Assembly: GCA_949282745.1 (NCBI GenBank)
Contig: CASDQM010000038.1
Coordinates: 62,001 to 126,000, forward strand
DNA from: an uncultured Sutterella sp.
Lineage (GTDB): Bacteria > Pseudomonadota > Gammaproteobacteria > Burkholderiales > Burkholderiaceae_F
Reading direction: 5' to 3'
DNA length: 64,000 nucleotides
Part shown: positions 1-9,928 of the stretch, piece by piece
How the letters are laid out: each line of letters begins with the position of its first letter
Numbering within the stretch: position 1 is the stretch's first letter
Program-made: the position numbers and the translations under genes
The notes under the pieces: model-generated
The model's input: only the letters and a program-made list of their open reading frames with translations
The model's database searches: none
What the model was told of the DNA's origin: nothing

Positions 1-2
1 GC

Positions 3-1217
3 TCGGTCGACACGATCGCGGCCGACAGCGCGAACACGGCTTCCGCCTACATGACGGGCCACAAGTCGAGCGTCAATGCCCTCGGCGTCTACGCCGACCG
101 CACGAAGGCAAGCCAGGACGATCCGCGTCAGGAAACGATCGCCGAACTCCTGCGCCGCAAGACGGGCAAGGCGATCGGCATCGTTAGCGACGCCGAAGTC
201 GAAGACGCGACGCCCGCCTCGGTCGTCGCCCACACGCGAAAGCGCGACGACAAGGCCGACATCGTCGGCATGTTCTACAACGTGAAGCCCGACGTGCTCC
301 TCGGCGGCGGCTCCGCCTACTTCCTCCCGAAGTCGACCCCGGGTTCGAAGCGCAAGGACGACAAGAACTACATCGACCTCTTCCAGAAGGCGGGCTACAA
401 GCTCGTCACCGACCGCGAAGCGCTCGCTCAGTCGGGCGACGCCACGAAGCTTCTCGGTCTCTTCCACACGGGCAACATGGACGGCTGGATCGACCGCCAT
501 CAATGGCAGGGGAACACCGTGAAGAAGTTCCCCAAGCAGCCCGACCTCACCGAAAGCTTCGACGCCGCGATCAAGGTTCTCGAAAAGAATCCCGAAGGCT
601 TCTTCCTGATGCTCGAGGCGGGGCTCGTCGACAAGATGTCGCATCCTCTCGACTGGACGCGCTCGGTCGCGGAAACGATCGCCTTCGACAAGGTTGTGGA
701 AGCCGCGCAGAAGTACTGCGACGAACACCCCGACACGCTTTTGATCGTCACGGGCGACCACACCCACTCGATCTCGGTGGCGGGCACGGTCGACGACAAC
801 AAGGAAGGGCGCGACATGCGTGAAAAGGTGGGCGTCTACGCCGCCGCAGGCTATCCCAACTACAAGGATGAAAACGGCGACGGCTTCCCCGACGACTTCG
901 CTCCTTCGAAGCGCCTGGCGGTCTTCTTCGGCGCGCACCCCGACTACTACGAAACCTATCGTCCCCACCCCGACAAGACCTTCACGCCCGCGGTGAAAAA
1001 CGAAAAGGGCGAGTACGTCGCGAACGAAGCCTACAAGAACGAGCCCGGCGCTCACTTCGTCGAAGGCAATCTCCCGCGCAGCGAAAGCCAGGGCGTGCAC
1101 ACGGTCGACGACCTCGTCGTCACGGCCCGCGGCCCCAACGCCGAAGCGATCCGCGGCTTCATGAATTCGACCGAAATCTTCCGAGTCATGGCCGAAGCCC
1201 TCGCGCTCGGCCGATAA
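3..1217 (+). CDS. phoA: Alkaline phosphatase, 3' part (5' end outside window)
   Basis: Periplasmic zinc/magnesium phosphomonoesterase that releases inorganic phosphate from organic phosphate esters. The frame is open from the window edge, so the signal peptide and start are missing. Residues just inside the edge read ADSANTASA, the DSA-x-TA nucleophile motif with the catalytic Ser, which sits upstream of the first internal ATG (51); translation from that ATG would lose the active site. Further metal-site motifs are LEAGLVDKMSH (Glu, Asp and His ligands), GDHTHS (Asp-His) and GVHTVDD (last His). The 404 visible residues cover most of the usual length. A GGGCGCCC hairpin follows the stop. Family assignment is firm; the physiological substrate is not shown by the sequence. 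Confidence 0.9.
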   Translation, partial: SVDTIAADSANTASAYMTGHKSSVNALGVYADRTKASQDDPRQETIAELLRRKTGKAIGIVSDAEVEDATPASVVAHTRKRDDKADIVGMFYNVKPDVLLGGGSAYFLPKSTPGSKRKDDKNYIDLFQKAGYKLVTDREALAQSGDATKLLGLFHTGNMDGWIDRHQWQGNTVKKFPKQPDLTESFDAAIKVLEKNPEGFFLMLEAGLVDKMSHPLDWTRSVAETIAFDKVVEAAQKYCDEHPDTLLIVTGDHTHSISVAGTVDDNKEGRDMREKVGVYAAAGYPNYKDENGDGFPDDFAPSKRLAVFFGAHPDYYETYRPHPDKTFTPAVKNEKGEYVANEAYKNEPGAHFVEGNLPRSESQGVHTVDDLVVTARGPNAEAIRGFMNSTEIFRVMAEALALGR

Positions 1218-1234
1218 GTCCTCTTGGGCGATCC

Positions 1235-1255
1235 GGGCGCCCCGTACGGGCGCCC
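1235..1255 (+). terminator. Hairpin after alkaline phosphatase
   Basis: GGGCGCCC (1235-1242) and GGGCGCCC (1248-1255) form a very GC-rich stem 18 bases after the stop codon. No good T-run follows, so it is either a weak intrinsic terminator or only a stabilising 3' hairpin. Confidence 0.45.
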
Positions 1256-1381
1256 CTTGCGCGGGCGTTTCTCCCGTCTTTCGTGAGAGGCGGAGAGCGC
1301 CCGGTTTTTTCTTCCGGACGCGGCAAAGCACCGCCCTCATCGGACTGCGCTTTGCCGGGGTTCCTTTCAGCCTCGACCCGT

Positions 1382-1828
1382 ATGAACCGAAGAACCTTTC
1401 TCTCCGCGGCGCTTTGCGGCGCCCTTGGCGCCCTCGGCCGCAACGCCTGCGCGGCCTCTCATCCCTCCCTCACCTTCGACGAAATGTATTCGGGCGTGAG
1501 CGTTCTGGGCCTGCAGTTTTCCGACAAGCTCAAAAGCCTCGCGGGCGGTCCCGTCGCCGTGCGGGGCTTCATGGCGCCGCCCCTCAAAGCCGACGCCAAG
1601 TTCCTCGTCCTCACGAAGGAGCCCGTGAGCCTTTGCCCCTTCTGCAATTCGGACCAGGACTGGCCCGACAACATCATCGTCGTGTATTTGAGCGAAAAGA
1701 CCGAGTTCGTGCAGAACAACCGCCTGATCGAAGTGCGAGGCACGCTGCAGGTGGGATCCTTCACGGACGAAGAGACGGGATTCGTGAGCCTCGTTCGGAT
1801 CGTTGACGCAACCTTCGAGGTCGTGTGA
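1382..1828 (+). CDS. Exported protein of an ABC/FtsX transporter operon, function unknown
   Basis: A 148-residue protein that begins MNRRTFLSAALCGALGALG, a twin-arginine-like or Sec leader ending near NACA. The mature part has a CPFC pair (about residue 81) within a beta-rich stretch. I chose the ATG at 1382 because the export signal starts there; the frame is open upstream to about 1283 without such a signal. The stop overlaps the next gene's ATG by one base (TGATG), so it is translationally coupled to the ATP-binding protein. The arrangement suggests a periplasmic accessory component of the 1828-3716 transporter. I do not recognise a characterised family; the CPFC pair could bind metal or form a disulfide. 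Confidence 0.7.
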   Translation: MNRRTFLSAALCGALGALGRNACAASHPSLTFDEMYSGVSVLGLQFSDKLKSLAGGPVAVRGFMAPPLKADAKFLVLTKEPVSLCPFCNSDQDWPDNIIVVYLSEKTEFVQNNRLIEVRGTLQVGSFTDEETGFVSLVRIVDATFEVV

Positions 1829-2493
1829 TGCGGCTTCTTCTGGAAAACGTGCGCGTGCGCGCGGCGGACGGCGCCGCCAAACGAACCCTTCTCGCGGTCG
1901 ACCGCTTCACCCTTGCCTCAGGCGAACGCCTGGGTCTGCGGGGCGCCTCGGGGTCGGGGAAGACGACCTTTCTCAAGGCGATCTCCGGGATTCTGCGCCC
2001 GGAGGGCTCGGTCCTTTGGGACGACACCGATCTCTCGCGCCTCTCGGAAGCCGAACGCGACGCCTGGCGCGGCGCGAACGTCGGCTTTCTCTTTCAAGAC
2101 TTCCGGCTCTTCGACGGCTTGAACGCCCTCGAAAACGTCCTCCTTCCCGTCACCTTCACGCGCGCCGTCACGGACGCCGACCGCCGGCGCGGCGAAGAAC
2201 TCCTCGGGCGCTTCGGCGTTCGTCCGCAGACGGAGGCCTCGCGCCTCTCGCGGGGCGAAATGCAACGAACGGCCCTCGTGCGAGTGCTTCTGCAGTCTCC
2301 CGCCGTCATTCTCGCCGACGAGCCGACGGCGAGTCTCGACAAACCCAACGCGCGCGCCGTGATGGCAGCGCTCACGGAGGCCGCCGAGGAACTCCGAAGC
2401 ACCCTCATCGTCGTGACGCACGACCCGGAAATGCTCGCGACGCTTCCGCGCACCGCATCGATTGAAGAAGGCCGATTGAAGGAGGCGCCATGA
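1828..2493 (+). CDS. ABC transporter ATP-binding protein, LolD/MacB type
   Basis: A cytoplasmic ATPase of 221 residues that would power the FtsX-type permease encoded next. Walker A is GASGSGKTT (about residues 35-43), the signature motif is the variant LSRGEMQR, and Walker B plus the catalytic Glu is VILADEPTASLD, followed by the H-loop VVTHD. Size and sequence match the LolD/MacB/YbbA branch, which moves lipoproteins, peptides or envelope substrates rather than importing nutrients. A GTG at 1825 directly precedes the ATG; the ATG gives the usual one-base overlap with the upstream stop. The 3' end overlaps the permease by four bases. Confidence 0.88.
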   Translation: MRLLLENVRVRAADGAAKRTLLAVDRFTLASGERLGLRGASGSGKTTFLKAISGILRPEGSVLWDDTDLSRLSEAERDAWRGANVGFLFQDFRLFDGLNALENVLLPVTFTRAVTDADRRRGEELLGRFGVRPQTEASRLSRGEMQRTALVRVLLQSPAVILADEPTASLDKPNARAVMAALTEAAEELRSTLIVVTHDPEMLATLPRTASIEEGRLKEAP

Positions 2494-3716
2494 ACGTTCT
2501 GCTCTTTTGGAAAAACGAACTGCGCGTCAACCGCGGGGTCTTGATCGGCCTCTCGCTTCTTCTGACGCTCACCGTGGCCCTGGCCGTCGCCGCGTCGGAA
2601 ACGCGAAGCATGCTGCGCACCGCGAGCGCCGCGGCGGCCGAGCGCTTCGACCTCCTTGTGGGCGCCAAGGCGAGTCCCACGGCGCTTCTTTTCGGGACGG
2701 TGTATCTGCGAGACGAAGCGCTTCCGATCGTCCCCGCCGAAACGCTCCGGCTCTTTCAAAACCAAAAGGACGTGCGCTGGGCCGCCCCGGTCGCCTTCGG
2801 CGACCGTGCGGGCGAGGCGCCGCTTGTCGGCACCACCCGCACGCTCGTCACCTTCGGAGACACCCTGCCGCTCTCCAAAGGACGCGTCTTCTCCTCGCGC
2901 TTCGAAGCCGTGGCGGGCGCTTCCTCGGGATTCCAAATCGGAGACGAAGTCCGTCCCGTGCACGGACGCGTCCAAGGCGCGGGTCATGAGCACGACACGC
3001 ATTTCCGCGTCGTGGGCGTGGCGCCGCCCACGGGCACGCCCTGGGACCGCGCCGTCCTGATTCCGATCGAAGCCGTCTGGGCCGTGCACGAACACGCGAA
3101 GCCCGGAGAAGAACACCCGCACGAGGAACCGCTCGAATCGTGGATGACGGGAGACCTCTCGAAGCTCCCCGGTTTTTCCGCCGTCGTCGTGAAGCCCGCC
3201 ACGATCGCGGGCGCCTACAAGCTTCGCCAGGCCGCCAACGCCGCATCCGTCACGGACGCACGGGGTCTTCCCGTCAACCTCATGGGGGTCTTCACGGGCG
3301 AAGTCCTCGTGAATCTCTACGCCGTGCTCGGAAACGCCTCGGTCGCGCTCGACGTTCTCACGGCCGCGGCGGTGCTCATTGCCCTTGCCGCCGCCGTCAT
3401 CACCGGAGGCGTCCTCGGACGGCTGCGTCTTCCCGTCTTTCTGCAGCTTCGCACCATGGGGGCGCCGAGACGCTACGTCGCCCTCGTAGTGTGGCTTCTG
3501 ATCGTCACGGTGGCCGCTTCGGGCGCGGTCTCGGGCCTTGTTCTCGGCACGGTCGGCGCCTTCGGGGCCGCCGTCGCGCTCACGAACGAAACGGGGATCG
3601 CCATGTCGCCCGCCCTCGGCTTGTCCGAGGCGAAGATCGTCCTGACGACGCTCACCGCGGGCGGCCTCTTTGCGCTCCTTCCCGCCGTCGCGGCGGGTCG
3701 GGCGAAACTCAACTGA
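2490..3716 (+). CDS. ABC transporter permease, FtsX/MacB type
   Basis: Inner-membrane permease of 408 residues. One transmembrane helix near residues 18-40 is followed by a periplasmic domain of about 240 residues (His-rich stretch GAGHEHDTHF) and three C-terminal helices (about 285-310, 330-355 and 375-400). This is the topology of FtsX-like permeases. ATGA overlap with the ATPase gene shows co-translation. The operon of exported protein, ATPase and permease resembles systems that extract envelope or metal-linked cargo; the substrate cannot be read from the sequence. The His-rich loop might bind metal, which is a guess. Confidence 0.85.
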   Translation: MNVLLFWKNELRVNRGVLIGLSLLLTLTVALAVAASETRSMLRTASAAAAERFDLLVGAKASPTALLFGTVYLRDEALPIVPAETLRLFQNQKDVRWAAPVAFGDRAGEAPLVGTTRTLVTFGDTLPLSKGRVFSSRFEAVAGASSGFQIGDEVRPVHGRVQGAGHEHDTHFRVVGVAPPTGTPWDRAVLIPIEAVWAVHEHAKPGEEHPHEEPLESWMTGDLSKLPGFSAVVVKPATIAGAYKLRQAANAASVTDARGLPVNLMGVFTGEVLVNLYAVLGNASVALDVLTAAAVLIALAAAVITGGVLGRLRLPVFLQLRTMGAPRRYVALVVWLLIVTVAASGAVSGLVLGTVGAFGAAVALTNETGIAMSPALGLSEAKIVLTTLTAGGLFALLPAVAAGRAKLN

Positions 3717-3740
3717 CCACTTTTATTCCATGCCTCCACA

Positions 3741-3779
3741 GCGCGTCCGTCTTCGGCGGGCGCGCCTTTTTCTTTTTTT
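3741..3779 (+). terminator. Intrinsic terminator after the ABC/FtsX operon
   Basis: GCGCGTCCG and CGGCGGGCGCGC form a stem (3741-3765) followed by a T-rich tract at 3766-3779. It lies 25 bases after the permease stop. Confidence 0.75.
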
Positions 3780-3938
3780 GTTTCGACGACGAAAACGGCT
3801 CCCGAGCGGCGTCTTTCCCGTCATCCTCCCGTCATGAAAGCTTCACCGAGATGTCACCCTCTTGAGATCGGGTTGTCACAAGGCTTCGGCACAATCCCTC
3901 CCGTCCATCCACAAAGACACACGACAGGAGACTTTGGA

Positions 3939-5039
3939 ATGAATTCCATCAACCGCCGTAACTTCCTCACGACCGCCGCCGCGCTCGGCACCTTTACGCT
4001 CTTCGGCACCGCCCCGATCGCGCACGCCGCCGCAGCGCCCAAGACCGCCCGCTCGATCGGCGACGTGCTCTCGATGAGCCCGATCGAGGTCGCCAAGGAA
4101 AGCGACGTCGTGCAGACGGCCTGGAAGATGATCCTCGAGAGCGCGAAGAAGCTGCAGAACGCCCAGACGCGCGACGCCGTGCTCAAGATTCTCGAAAATC
4201 CCGCCCCCACGATTGCCGAAGGCGACGAGGCGACGATCCGCTCCGTCCTCATTGAAAAGGGACTCCTCGACGCGAAGCGCAAGAAGGTCTTTCCCGAAAA
4301 CGGCAGCGTCAAGGCCTCGCCCCAGCCCTTCTGGTCGGCTCCGGGTTCGGGCTTCGCCTCGCACCATGCCTATCCGGGCGGACTCGTGACGCACACGGCG
4401 CTCAACGTTCTCTCCGCGGAAAACCTCTACCGTAGCTACGTCGACGTCAACGGGCTCGAACTCTCCTACGACGACGCCGTGGGCGGCGAAATCTTGCACG
4501 ACCTCCACAAGCCCTGGGTCTTCCAGTGGCTCGACTCGGGCGAATGCCGCAGGGAAGAAACGCTCGCCGCCACGGGCGAACACCACGTCCTTTCGATCGC
4601 CGAATCGATGAAGCGCAACCTCCCGGCGACGCTCGTCGTCGCGCAGGCCTGCGCGCATGAACACCCCGCCTCGAAGGAAGGCGAAAAGCTCGTCGTCGGC
4701 TGGCTCGAAGCCGCCGCCGTCATCGCCGGACGCGATCCCGTCGCTTCGGGCTACCTTGCTCCGGACCGCAAGACGATTCCGCTGCCGCGCCGCATGGAAG
4801 GCTGGGTCGTGCATCTCGCCGACCACGACTGGGTGATCTCGTCCTCGGCCTGCAAGTGGTCCGTCGAAGCCCTGAAGACCCTTGCGAGCGAAGTCTACGG
4901 CGTCAAGGACGAAAAGACCTTCAACGCCGTTCGCAACTACGTCCTGGCGAACCTCACGGCCATGCGCCTCTACGGCATCCTCTCCTCGCGCGGCCGCAAG
5001 GCCTTCGCCGAGGAAGTGGGCCGCGTCCTCAAGGCGTAA
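3939..5039 (+). CDS. Tat-exported HD-domain-like protein
   Basis: A 366-residue protein starting MNSINRRNFLTTAAALG, a clear twin-arginine leader (NRRNFL) ending near AHAAAA. The mature part carries HD-phosphohydrolase-type metal ligands in order: HHAYPGGLVTH (about residues 145-155), HDLHKPW (the HD pair), GEHH and HEHP. This suggests a divalent-metal phosphohydrolase that folds in the cytoplasm before export. The start is set by AGGAG at 3926-3930, eight bases before the ATG; an upstream in-frame extension to 3834 has no ribosome site. It stands alone between terminators. HD proteins are rarely exported, so the substrate is open. Confidence 0.75.
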   Translation: MNSINRRNFLTTAAALGTFTLFGTAPIAHAAAAPKTARSIGDVLSMSPIEVAKESDVVQTAWKMILESAKKLQNAQTRDAVLKILENPAPTIAEGDEATIRSVLIEKGLLDAKRKKVFPENGSVKASPQPFWSAPGSGFASHHAYPGGLVTHTALNVLSAENLYRSYVDVNGLELSYDDAVGGEILHDLHKPWVFQWLDSGECRREETLAATGEHHVLSIAESMKRNLPATLVVAQACAHEHPASKEGEKLVVGWLEAAAVIAGRDPVASGYLAPDRKTIPLPRRMEGWVVHLADHDWVISSSACKWSVEALKTLASEVYGVKDEKTFNAVRNYVLANLTAMRLYGILSSRGRKAFAEEVGRVLKA

Positions 5040-5064
5040 ACCTCTTCTCCGATGTGTCCCGGAG

Positions 5065-5100
5065 CGAAACGGCTCGGCCTTCTGCGGCCGGGCCGTTTCG
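5065..5100. terminator. Strong hairpin between convergent genes
   Basis: CGAAACGGCTCGGCC (5065-5079) pairs with CGGCCGGGCCGTTTCG (5085-5100). It sits between the HD-domain gene and the end of the helicase gene on the other strand. T-tracts are poor on both sides. Confidence 0.5.
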
Positions 5101-5136
5101 TCATGAAAGGGGTAAAACGCCGCCCCCTTCTTTTCG

Positions 5137-8100
5137 TCAGGCGGCAAGGAGCGCGAGGATCTCGTCGCGCGAAAGCCGGCTCGAAACGTCCGAACCTTCA
5201 AGGAGCGCGTCGGCAAGCGACTTCTTCGTTTCGTGGAGCGTCAGAATGCGCTCCTCGATCGTGTCCTCGGCAATGAGACGGTAGATCGTGACCGGATTCT
5301 TCTGCCCGATGCGGTAGGCGCGGTCGGAAGCCTGATCCTCCACCGCGGGATTCCACCACGGATCGAGGTGCACCACGTAGTCGGCGGCCGTGAGGTTGAG
5401 CCCCGTACCGCCCGCCTTGAGGCTGATGAGGAAGAGCGGCGCCGTCCCCGTCTGGAAGGCTTCGACGAGGGCCTTGCGGTCCTTCGCGGGCGTCGCCCCG
5501 TCGAGATAGAGGTAATCGATGCCGCGCTCTTCGAGCTCGTGGCGAATGAGGGCGAGGTGACTTGTGAACTGACTGAAGACCAGCGTTCGGTGTCCGCCCG
5601 ACATCAGGTCGGAGACGAGGTCGAGGAAGGCCTCCGACTTCGAGGAAGCGAAAGTGAGGCTCTCGTCGACCAACTTCGGGTGGCAGACGGCGCGGCGCAG
5701 CTTCGTGAGTTCGGCGAGCGCCTCAAAGGACGTGATGGCGCCGGCTTCCAGCCCGTCCGCCGCGCGTTTGCGAAGCGTTTCGTAGAGCGCCCGTTCGTCG
5801 TCCGACAACGTGACGCGAAGCGTGATTTCCGTCTTCTCAGGCAATTCTTCGAGCACCTCCGCCTTGGTGCGGCGAAGGAGAAAGGGCGAGAGGAGGCGCT
5901 TCAACTTCCTCTGGCGGTCGCGGTCCCGGCCCTTTTCGATCGGCACGATGTAGCGCTCGGAAAAGTCCTCGTAACTTCCGAGCAGTCCCGGATTCGCGAA
6001 TTCGAAGAGATTCCAGATTTCGCTCAGGTGGTTTTGCAGGGGCGTCCCCGTCAAAAGCACCCGCGCGTCGCTCGTAAGCCGCATGGCGGCCTTCGACATC
6101 TTGGCGCCGCGGTTTTTGATCGTGTGCGCTTCGTCGAGGACGGTCGTCGCCCAGGTGCGCGAAGCGAGCAGATCCGCTTCCGACGTGAGCACCCCGTAGG
6201 TGACGAGAAGAACGTCGTTTCGTCCGGCCTTCTTCACGGCCGCCGCGCGGTCCGACTCGCGGTTGAAGACCTTGACTTTCAATCCCGGCGCAAAGCGCGC
6301 GATCTCCTCCACCCAGTTGTAGAGGACCGCCGCGGGCGTCACGATGAGGGCGGGACCTTCCTTGGCGCGCGCGAGAAGAAGCGCGATGGTCTGCACGGTC
6401 TTGCCGAGCCCCATGTCGTCCGCAAGGAGCGCCCCCGCGCCCCAGGAAGAGAGCCTCAGGAGCCACTCGAAGCCTTCCGTCTGGTAGTCGCGAAGTTCCG
6501 CGCGCAGACCTTCGGGCACTTTGGGCACAAGCGTTTCGGCCGCCTCGATGCGCTTCACGACCGTTTGGAAGGCCTTGTCCGTCTTGAGCGCCATGCCCTC
6601 TTCGCGGAGTTCCTCCAACAGTCCCGCCCGGAAGGCGGAGACCTTCACCTCGTTTTTCTTTTCTTCGAGCGACACGCCTTCGAGGCGCTCGAGCGCCCGG
6701 CGGAAGGAGTCGGTGAGCGCCACGTACTCCTTGTCGCTCAGCCGAATGAAGTTACCCTCAGCCGAACGGATGCGATTTAAAAGGTCCGCGACCGTGAGGA
6801 CCGAGCGGTCGTCCAGCTTGGCGCCGCCCTTCATTTCGAACCAGGAGCCGAGGCTCGTGAGGCTCAATTCAAAATTCTCAAAGGAAAGGGGCGAGTGCCG
6901 CACGACGATCTTTTCGTCTTCGGGCCACTCGAGCACGGCTTCCTTCGGATGCGCGCGCACGGCGTCGAGCAATTCAAGCGTTTCGCGAAGCGGCGCGTTC
7001 CAGCCGGTGTCTTCCTCGCGCACGTCGTCCAGCGCCGCGAGAGCCGCTTCCATGGTTTCCCAATTCTTCGCTTCGGTTTTGAGATCGCGCACGACCTGCA
7101 GAGCTTTGCCCTGCACGTTGAAAGCGACGGCTTCTTCGCCCAGGCCCGGTCGGCACACGAGTCTCTCCTTCGCGAGCGGCCGAACCATCGCCGTGATGCG
7201 GAAGCGATCGCCCTCGGGACGCACGCGGAAGGTGATGCGGGCGTCGCCCTTCTTTTTCTCGAGCGCCTTCGACTGCTTCAAAAGGTCCGAGAGCACGGGC
7301 GTGCGGCTCGAGAGGGTTTCAAGGTACTTCGTGAGGCGCGTCTTCGCTTCATGCGGGAAGGTGAAGCGCTCCCCTTCGGTCGCCTTCACGATTTCGCGTT
7401 CTTCCTTCGAAGGCCGCACCACGACGACCGCGCCGTCGGGTCGGTCCTGCACGTCGCAGGAAAACCGCCCGCGGAAGTCGTCCGAGAGGTTCGAATGTAC
7501 GGCGTACCCTTCCTCCCCTTCCGTAACGAAGAGGCTGAAAGGCTCCTCCGTCACTTCAAGGCGTCGGTCGGGATTGGCGGCCTCGAATACGCGCTCGCAA
7601 CCGATGAGTTCGGGGAAGGCGTCGCAGATGTCGATCGCCCAGAGATTTTTCTTGTCGTACGGGTGGTAGACGGTCTGCGCCACGCGCAGATCCCGCTCGT
7701 CCATCGCCTCGTGCCCCTTGGCGAAGGCGGAGACGCTCATGGGCGTTCCCTTGCTCCAGGTGAGACCGTCGTCCTTCGTTTTTCGGAGTCGCAGTGTGAG
7801 TTCCCGATTCCGGCGTTCCCTGAGATAGGCGACGGTCGTGCGCGCACTCCCCGTCGAAACGGTCTTTTTGACGGCTTCGGCCGTCTTGCCGAGTCCCTCG
7901 AGACGCTCGAGGAGCATTTCCCAGGGAGCCTTCTTCTCGTAGCGCGGCAAGAGGGCGGGCATGCGGAACTTCTCGGCGTACTCCGCCTCCTTCTCGTCGC
8001 GGATCGCTCGGGCGGCTTCCGCACAGAAGGCGCCCCAAACGGAGGAAAGTCGACTCGGACGGACGGGCAAAACGTAGTTCTGCTCGTGCCGGAAGGCGTA

Positions 8101-8142
8101 TAGAGCAATGATGGTGAGGAGAGCCGAAAGAGAAGAACCGGG
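5137..8142 (-). pseudogene. SNF2-family helicase, C-terminal part (downstream of an in-frame stop)
   Basis: DNA-dependent ATPase/translocase part of an SNF2/Rad54-like helicase. Motifs in order: LLADDMGLGKTVQT (I), VLDEAHTIKN (II, DEAH), LTGTPLQNHLSEIWNLF (III), LVFSQFTSH (IV), and GGTGLNLTAADYVVHLDPWWNP with DRAYRIGQ (V-VI). The helicase core fills the last 450 or so residues; an SNF2-associated beta-rich region precedes it. The frame is open right up to a TAA at 8143-8145, beyond which the same frame continues as the N-terminal part. No ATG or GTG lies in the first 25 codons after the stop; the first possible start is a TTG at 8068-8070 without a ribosome site. I therefore read it as one gene of about 1340-1390 codons broken by a nonsense codon. 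Confidence 0.75.
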
Positions 8143-9300
8143 TTAATCCAACGTCAAATCCGCGTGCCGCGCCATGTCGTTGACGAGAAGCAGAGGAATC
8201 TCCTGCGAAAGCCCGTGCCTCAAGAGAATCTTGAGCGCGTCGAAGTCGTTTGTCTCCGCCACCTTCTTGAGGCCGAGCAGTTGCGTCATCTTGCGGATGA
8301 CCTTCGGATCCTCGCGGTTGAGGTAGAGCGTGATCCCGTAGAACCAATTGAGTTCGGGATCCTCGTCGAAAAGACGCTTGCGCCCGCCCCGGTAGGTTTT
8401 GAGGGCCTTTTCGAAGACGGCGAGCGCCGCTGCCGGATCGTTCTTTTCGGCGAGCGCGACGATCCCTTCGAGCGCTTTCGACCATGCGCTTCCCCGAGTC
8501 TTCGCGAGAGCCGCCCGGGGATTGCCGTGCACGAGGAAATCCTCCTCAAAGACAACCCAGTCGTGGACGGCCGCGCCGATTTCCGCATTCTTGAAGGAGG
8601 CGAGGAAAATCTTCATTCCTTCGTCTCCCCAGAGATCCTTCACGTCCCGGTTCGGACGGGTGGTCCGCAAGCAATCGTACAAGCCGTTCAGGAAATCGTC
8701 GGGCAGCAGGGACACGAGAGAACGATAGGCCTCGTCACTGATCGCCAGGGCGATCATGGCGATCCCGAACTTCTTTCCCCACGCAAAGAGCATCTCTTCG
8801 CTGATGCGCTGCCAATACGAGAGCGCCTCCTCGGTACGACCCGCCTTAGCGGCGTCGATGCCGAGTAAGAAAGGAAGGACGGCGAGCCTCATGTTCGCGG
8901 CGCGGAAGGTTTCCTCTTTGCACTCCTCGAAAACATGGGCGCCGTAGCAGCGGCTCATTCGTGCACAATCCAGCATGTTCTTGACCGAAGCGGACTCCAA
9001 CAGCAGTCCGAAACCGCGCGCGGTGAGCTCGTACCCTTCTTCCCAATGGAAATACGCGCCCGGATTCAGATCCTTCACCAAGCCGGTTTCGACGGCTTCC
9101 CGAAGGATCTCGAGCGTGCGGTTTCGGTCAATGCCGAGATTCTCGAGAAAATACTTCAGACGCATCTCCGCCGCCGAAGAGGCAGACGGCCAGAAGCGAG
9201 AGTTTTTCCTCCCGGGTCGCCGATTCGGGTGCGGATGAGCGGTTGCGGTTGAGAGATCGGGGCACGTTGGAAACTCCAAAAGACGCAAGAGAACCGTCAT
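8143..9300 (-). pseudogene. SNF2-family helicase, N-terminal part ending at an in-frame TAA
   Basis: Mostly helical, repeat-like region (residues 50-385) in the same reading frame as the helicase that follows. It has no catalytic motif of its own. It ends ...HADLTLD then TAA, and the frame then continues as PGSSLSALLTIIALYAFR into the helicase part. Two starts are possible: ATG at 9298-9300 with no good ribosome site, or ATG at 9163-9165 (MRLKYFLENLG) after GCGGAG. The second looks more natural because the first 45 residues are low-complexity Pro/Arg/Ser. If translated alone it would be a helicase without an engine. Confidence 0.65.
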
Positions 9301-9439
9301 TATTTCAGAGCGCCGACCCGCATGCGCTTCTACGGTGCTTGCGATTCGAAACGTTTCGTCATGCCTTTTGCGAAGATCCTCCGCTAGAATGCCCGCAGTA
9401 TCCTTCGAAACCTCTTTTTACCATCAAAGGAATTCCCTC

Positions 9440-9856
9440 ATGCACAGCGCCTTCCGTTTCGCTCTCGTCGCCTCCTCCGCTCTTTTGCTCTCCGCCTGCG
9501 CGACCTGGGGGTCCGACATCGGCGACGCCCTTGCGGGCCGCACTTTCGAGTGGGACGCCTCGGCCGTCGCCCAGGCCGAAAAGACGCCCTCCCTCACCTT
9601 CTCGGAAGAAGGCCGCGTCTCGGGCGTTTCGGGCTGCAACCGCGTGATGGGCTCCTTCAAGGTGGAAGACGGCAAGTTCACTTTCTCGCAGATGGGTACC
9701 ACCATGATGATGTGCTCGCCCGACTCCATGAAGGTGGAGCGCGCCTTCCTTGAAAACCTCGGCAAGACTGAGGGCGCCTCCCTCACCGAAGAGGGCGTGC
9801 TCGTCCTTACGGACGCCTCGGGCGCCGAAATCATGCGCCTCACGCCCGCGAAGTAA
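9440..9856 (+). CDS. META-domain (HslJ-like) lipoprotein
   Basis: A lipoprotein of 138 residues with signal peptide MHSAFRFALVASSALL and lipobox LLSAC (Cys about residue 20). The mature part is one META/HslJ domain: LTFSEEGRVSGVSGCNRVMGSF, then MGTTMMMCSPDSMKVERAFL. HslJ-type proteins are linked to envelope stress and novobiocin tolerance in enterobacteria, but their biochemical role is not settled. The ATG at 9440 is preceded by AAAGG (9426-9430). The gene is single and ends at a strong bidirectional terminator shared with polA. Confidence 0.85.
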   Translation: MHSAFRFALVASSALLLSACATWGSDIGDALAGRTFEWDASAVAQAEKTPSLTFSEEGRVSGVSGCNRVMGSFKVEDGKFTFSQMGTTMMMCSPDSMKVERAFLENLGKTEGASLTEEGVLVLTDASGAEIMRLTPAK

Positions 9857-9874
9857 TTCGACTTTTTCTTGCGA

Positions 9875-9910
9875 AAACGGGGACCGCCTGCGACGACGGT
9901 CCCCGTTTTT
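9875..9910. terminator. Bidirectional terminator between the META lipoprotein and polA
   Basis: AAACGGGGACCG (9875-9886) pairs with CGGTCCCCGTTT (9897-9908), with a T-run after the stem on the plus strand and A-rich sequence before it, so it can serve both converging genes. Confidence 0.85.
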
Positions 9911-9928
9911 CGTTGGGGTCGTTGAGAC

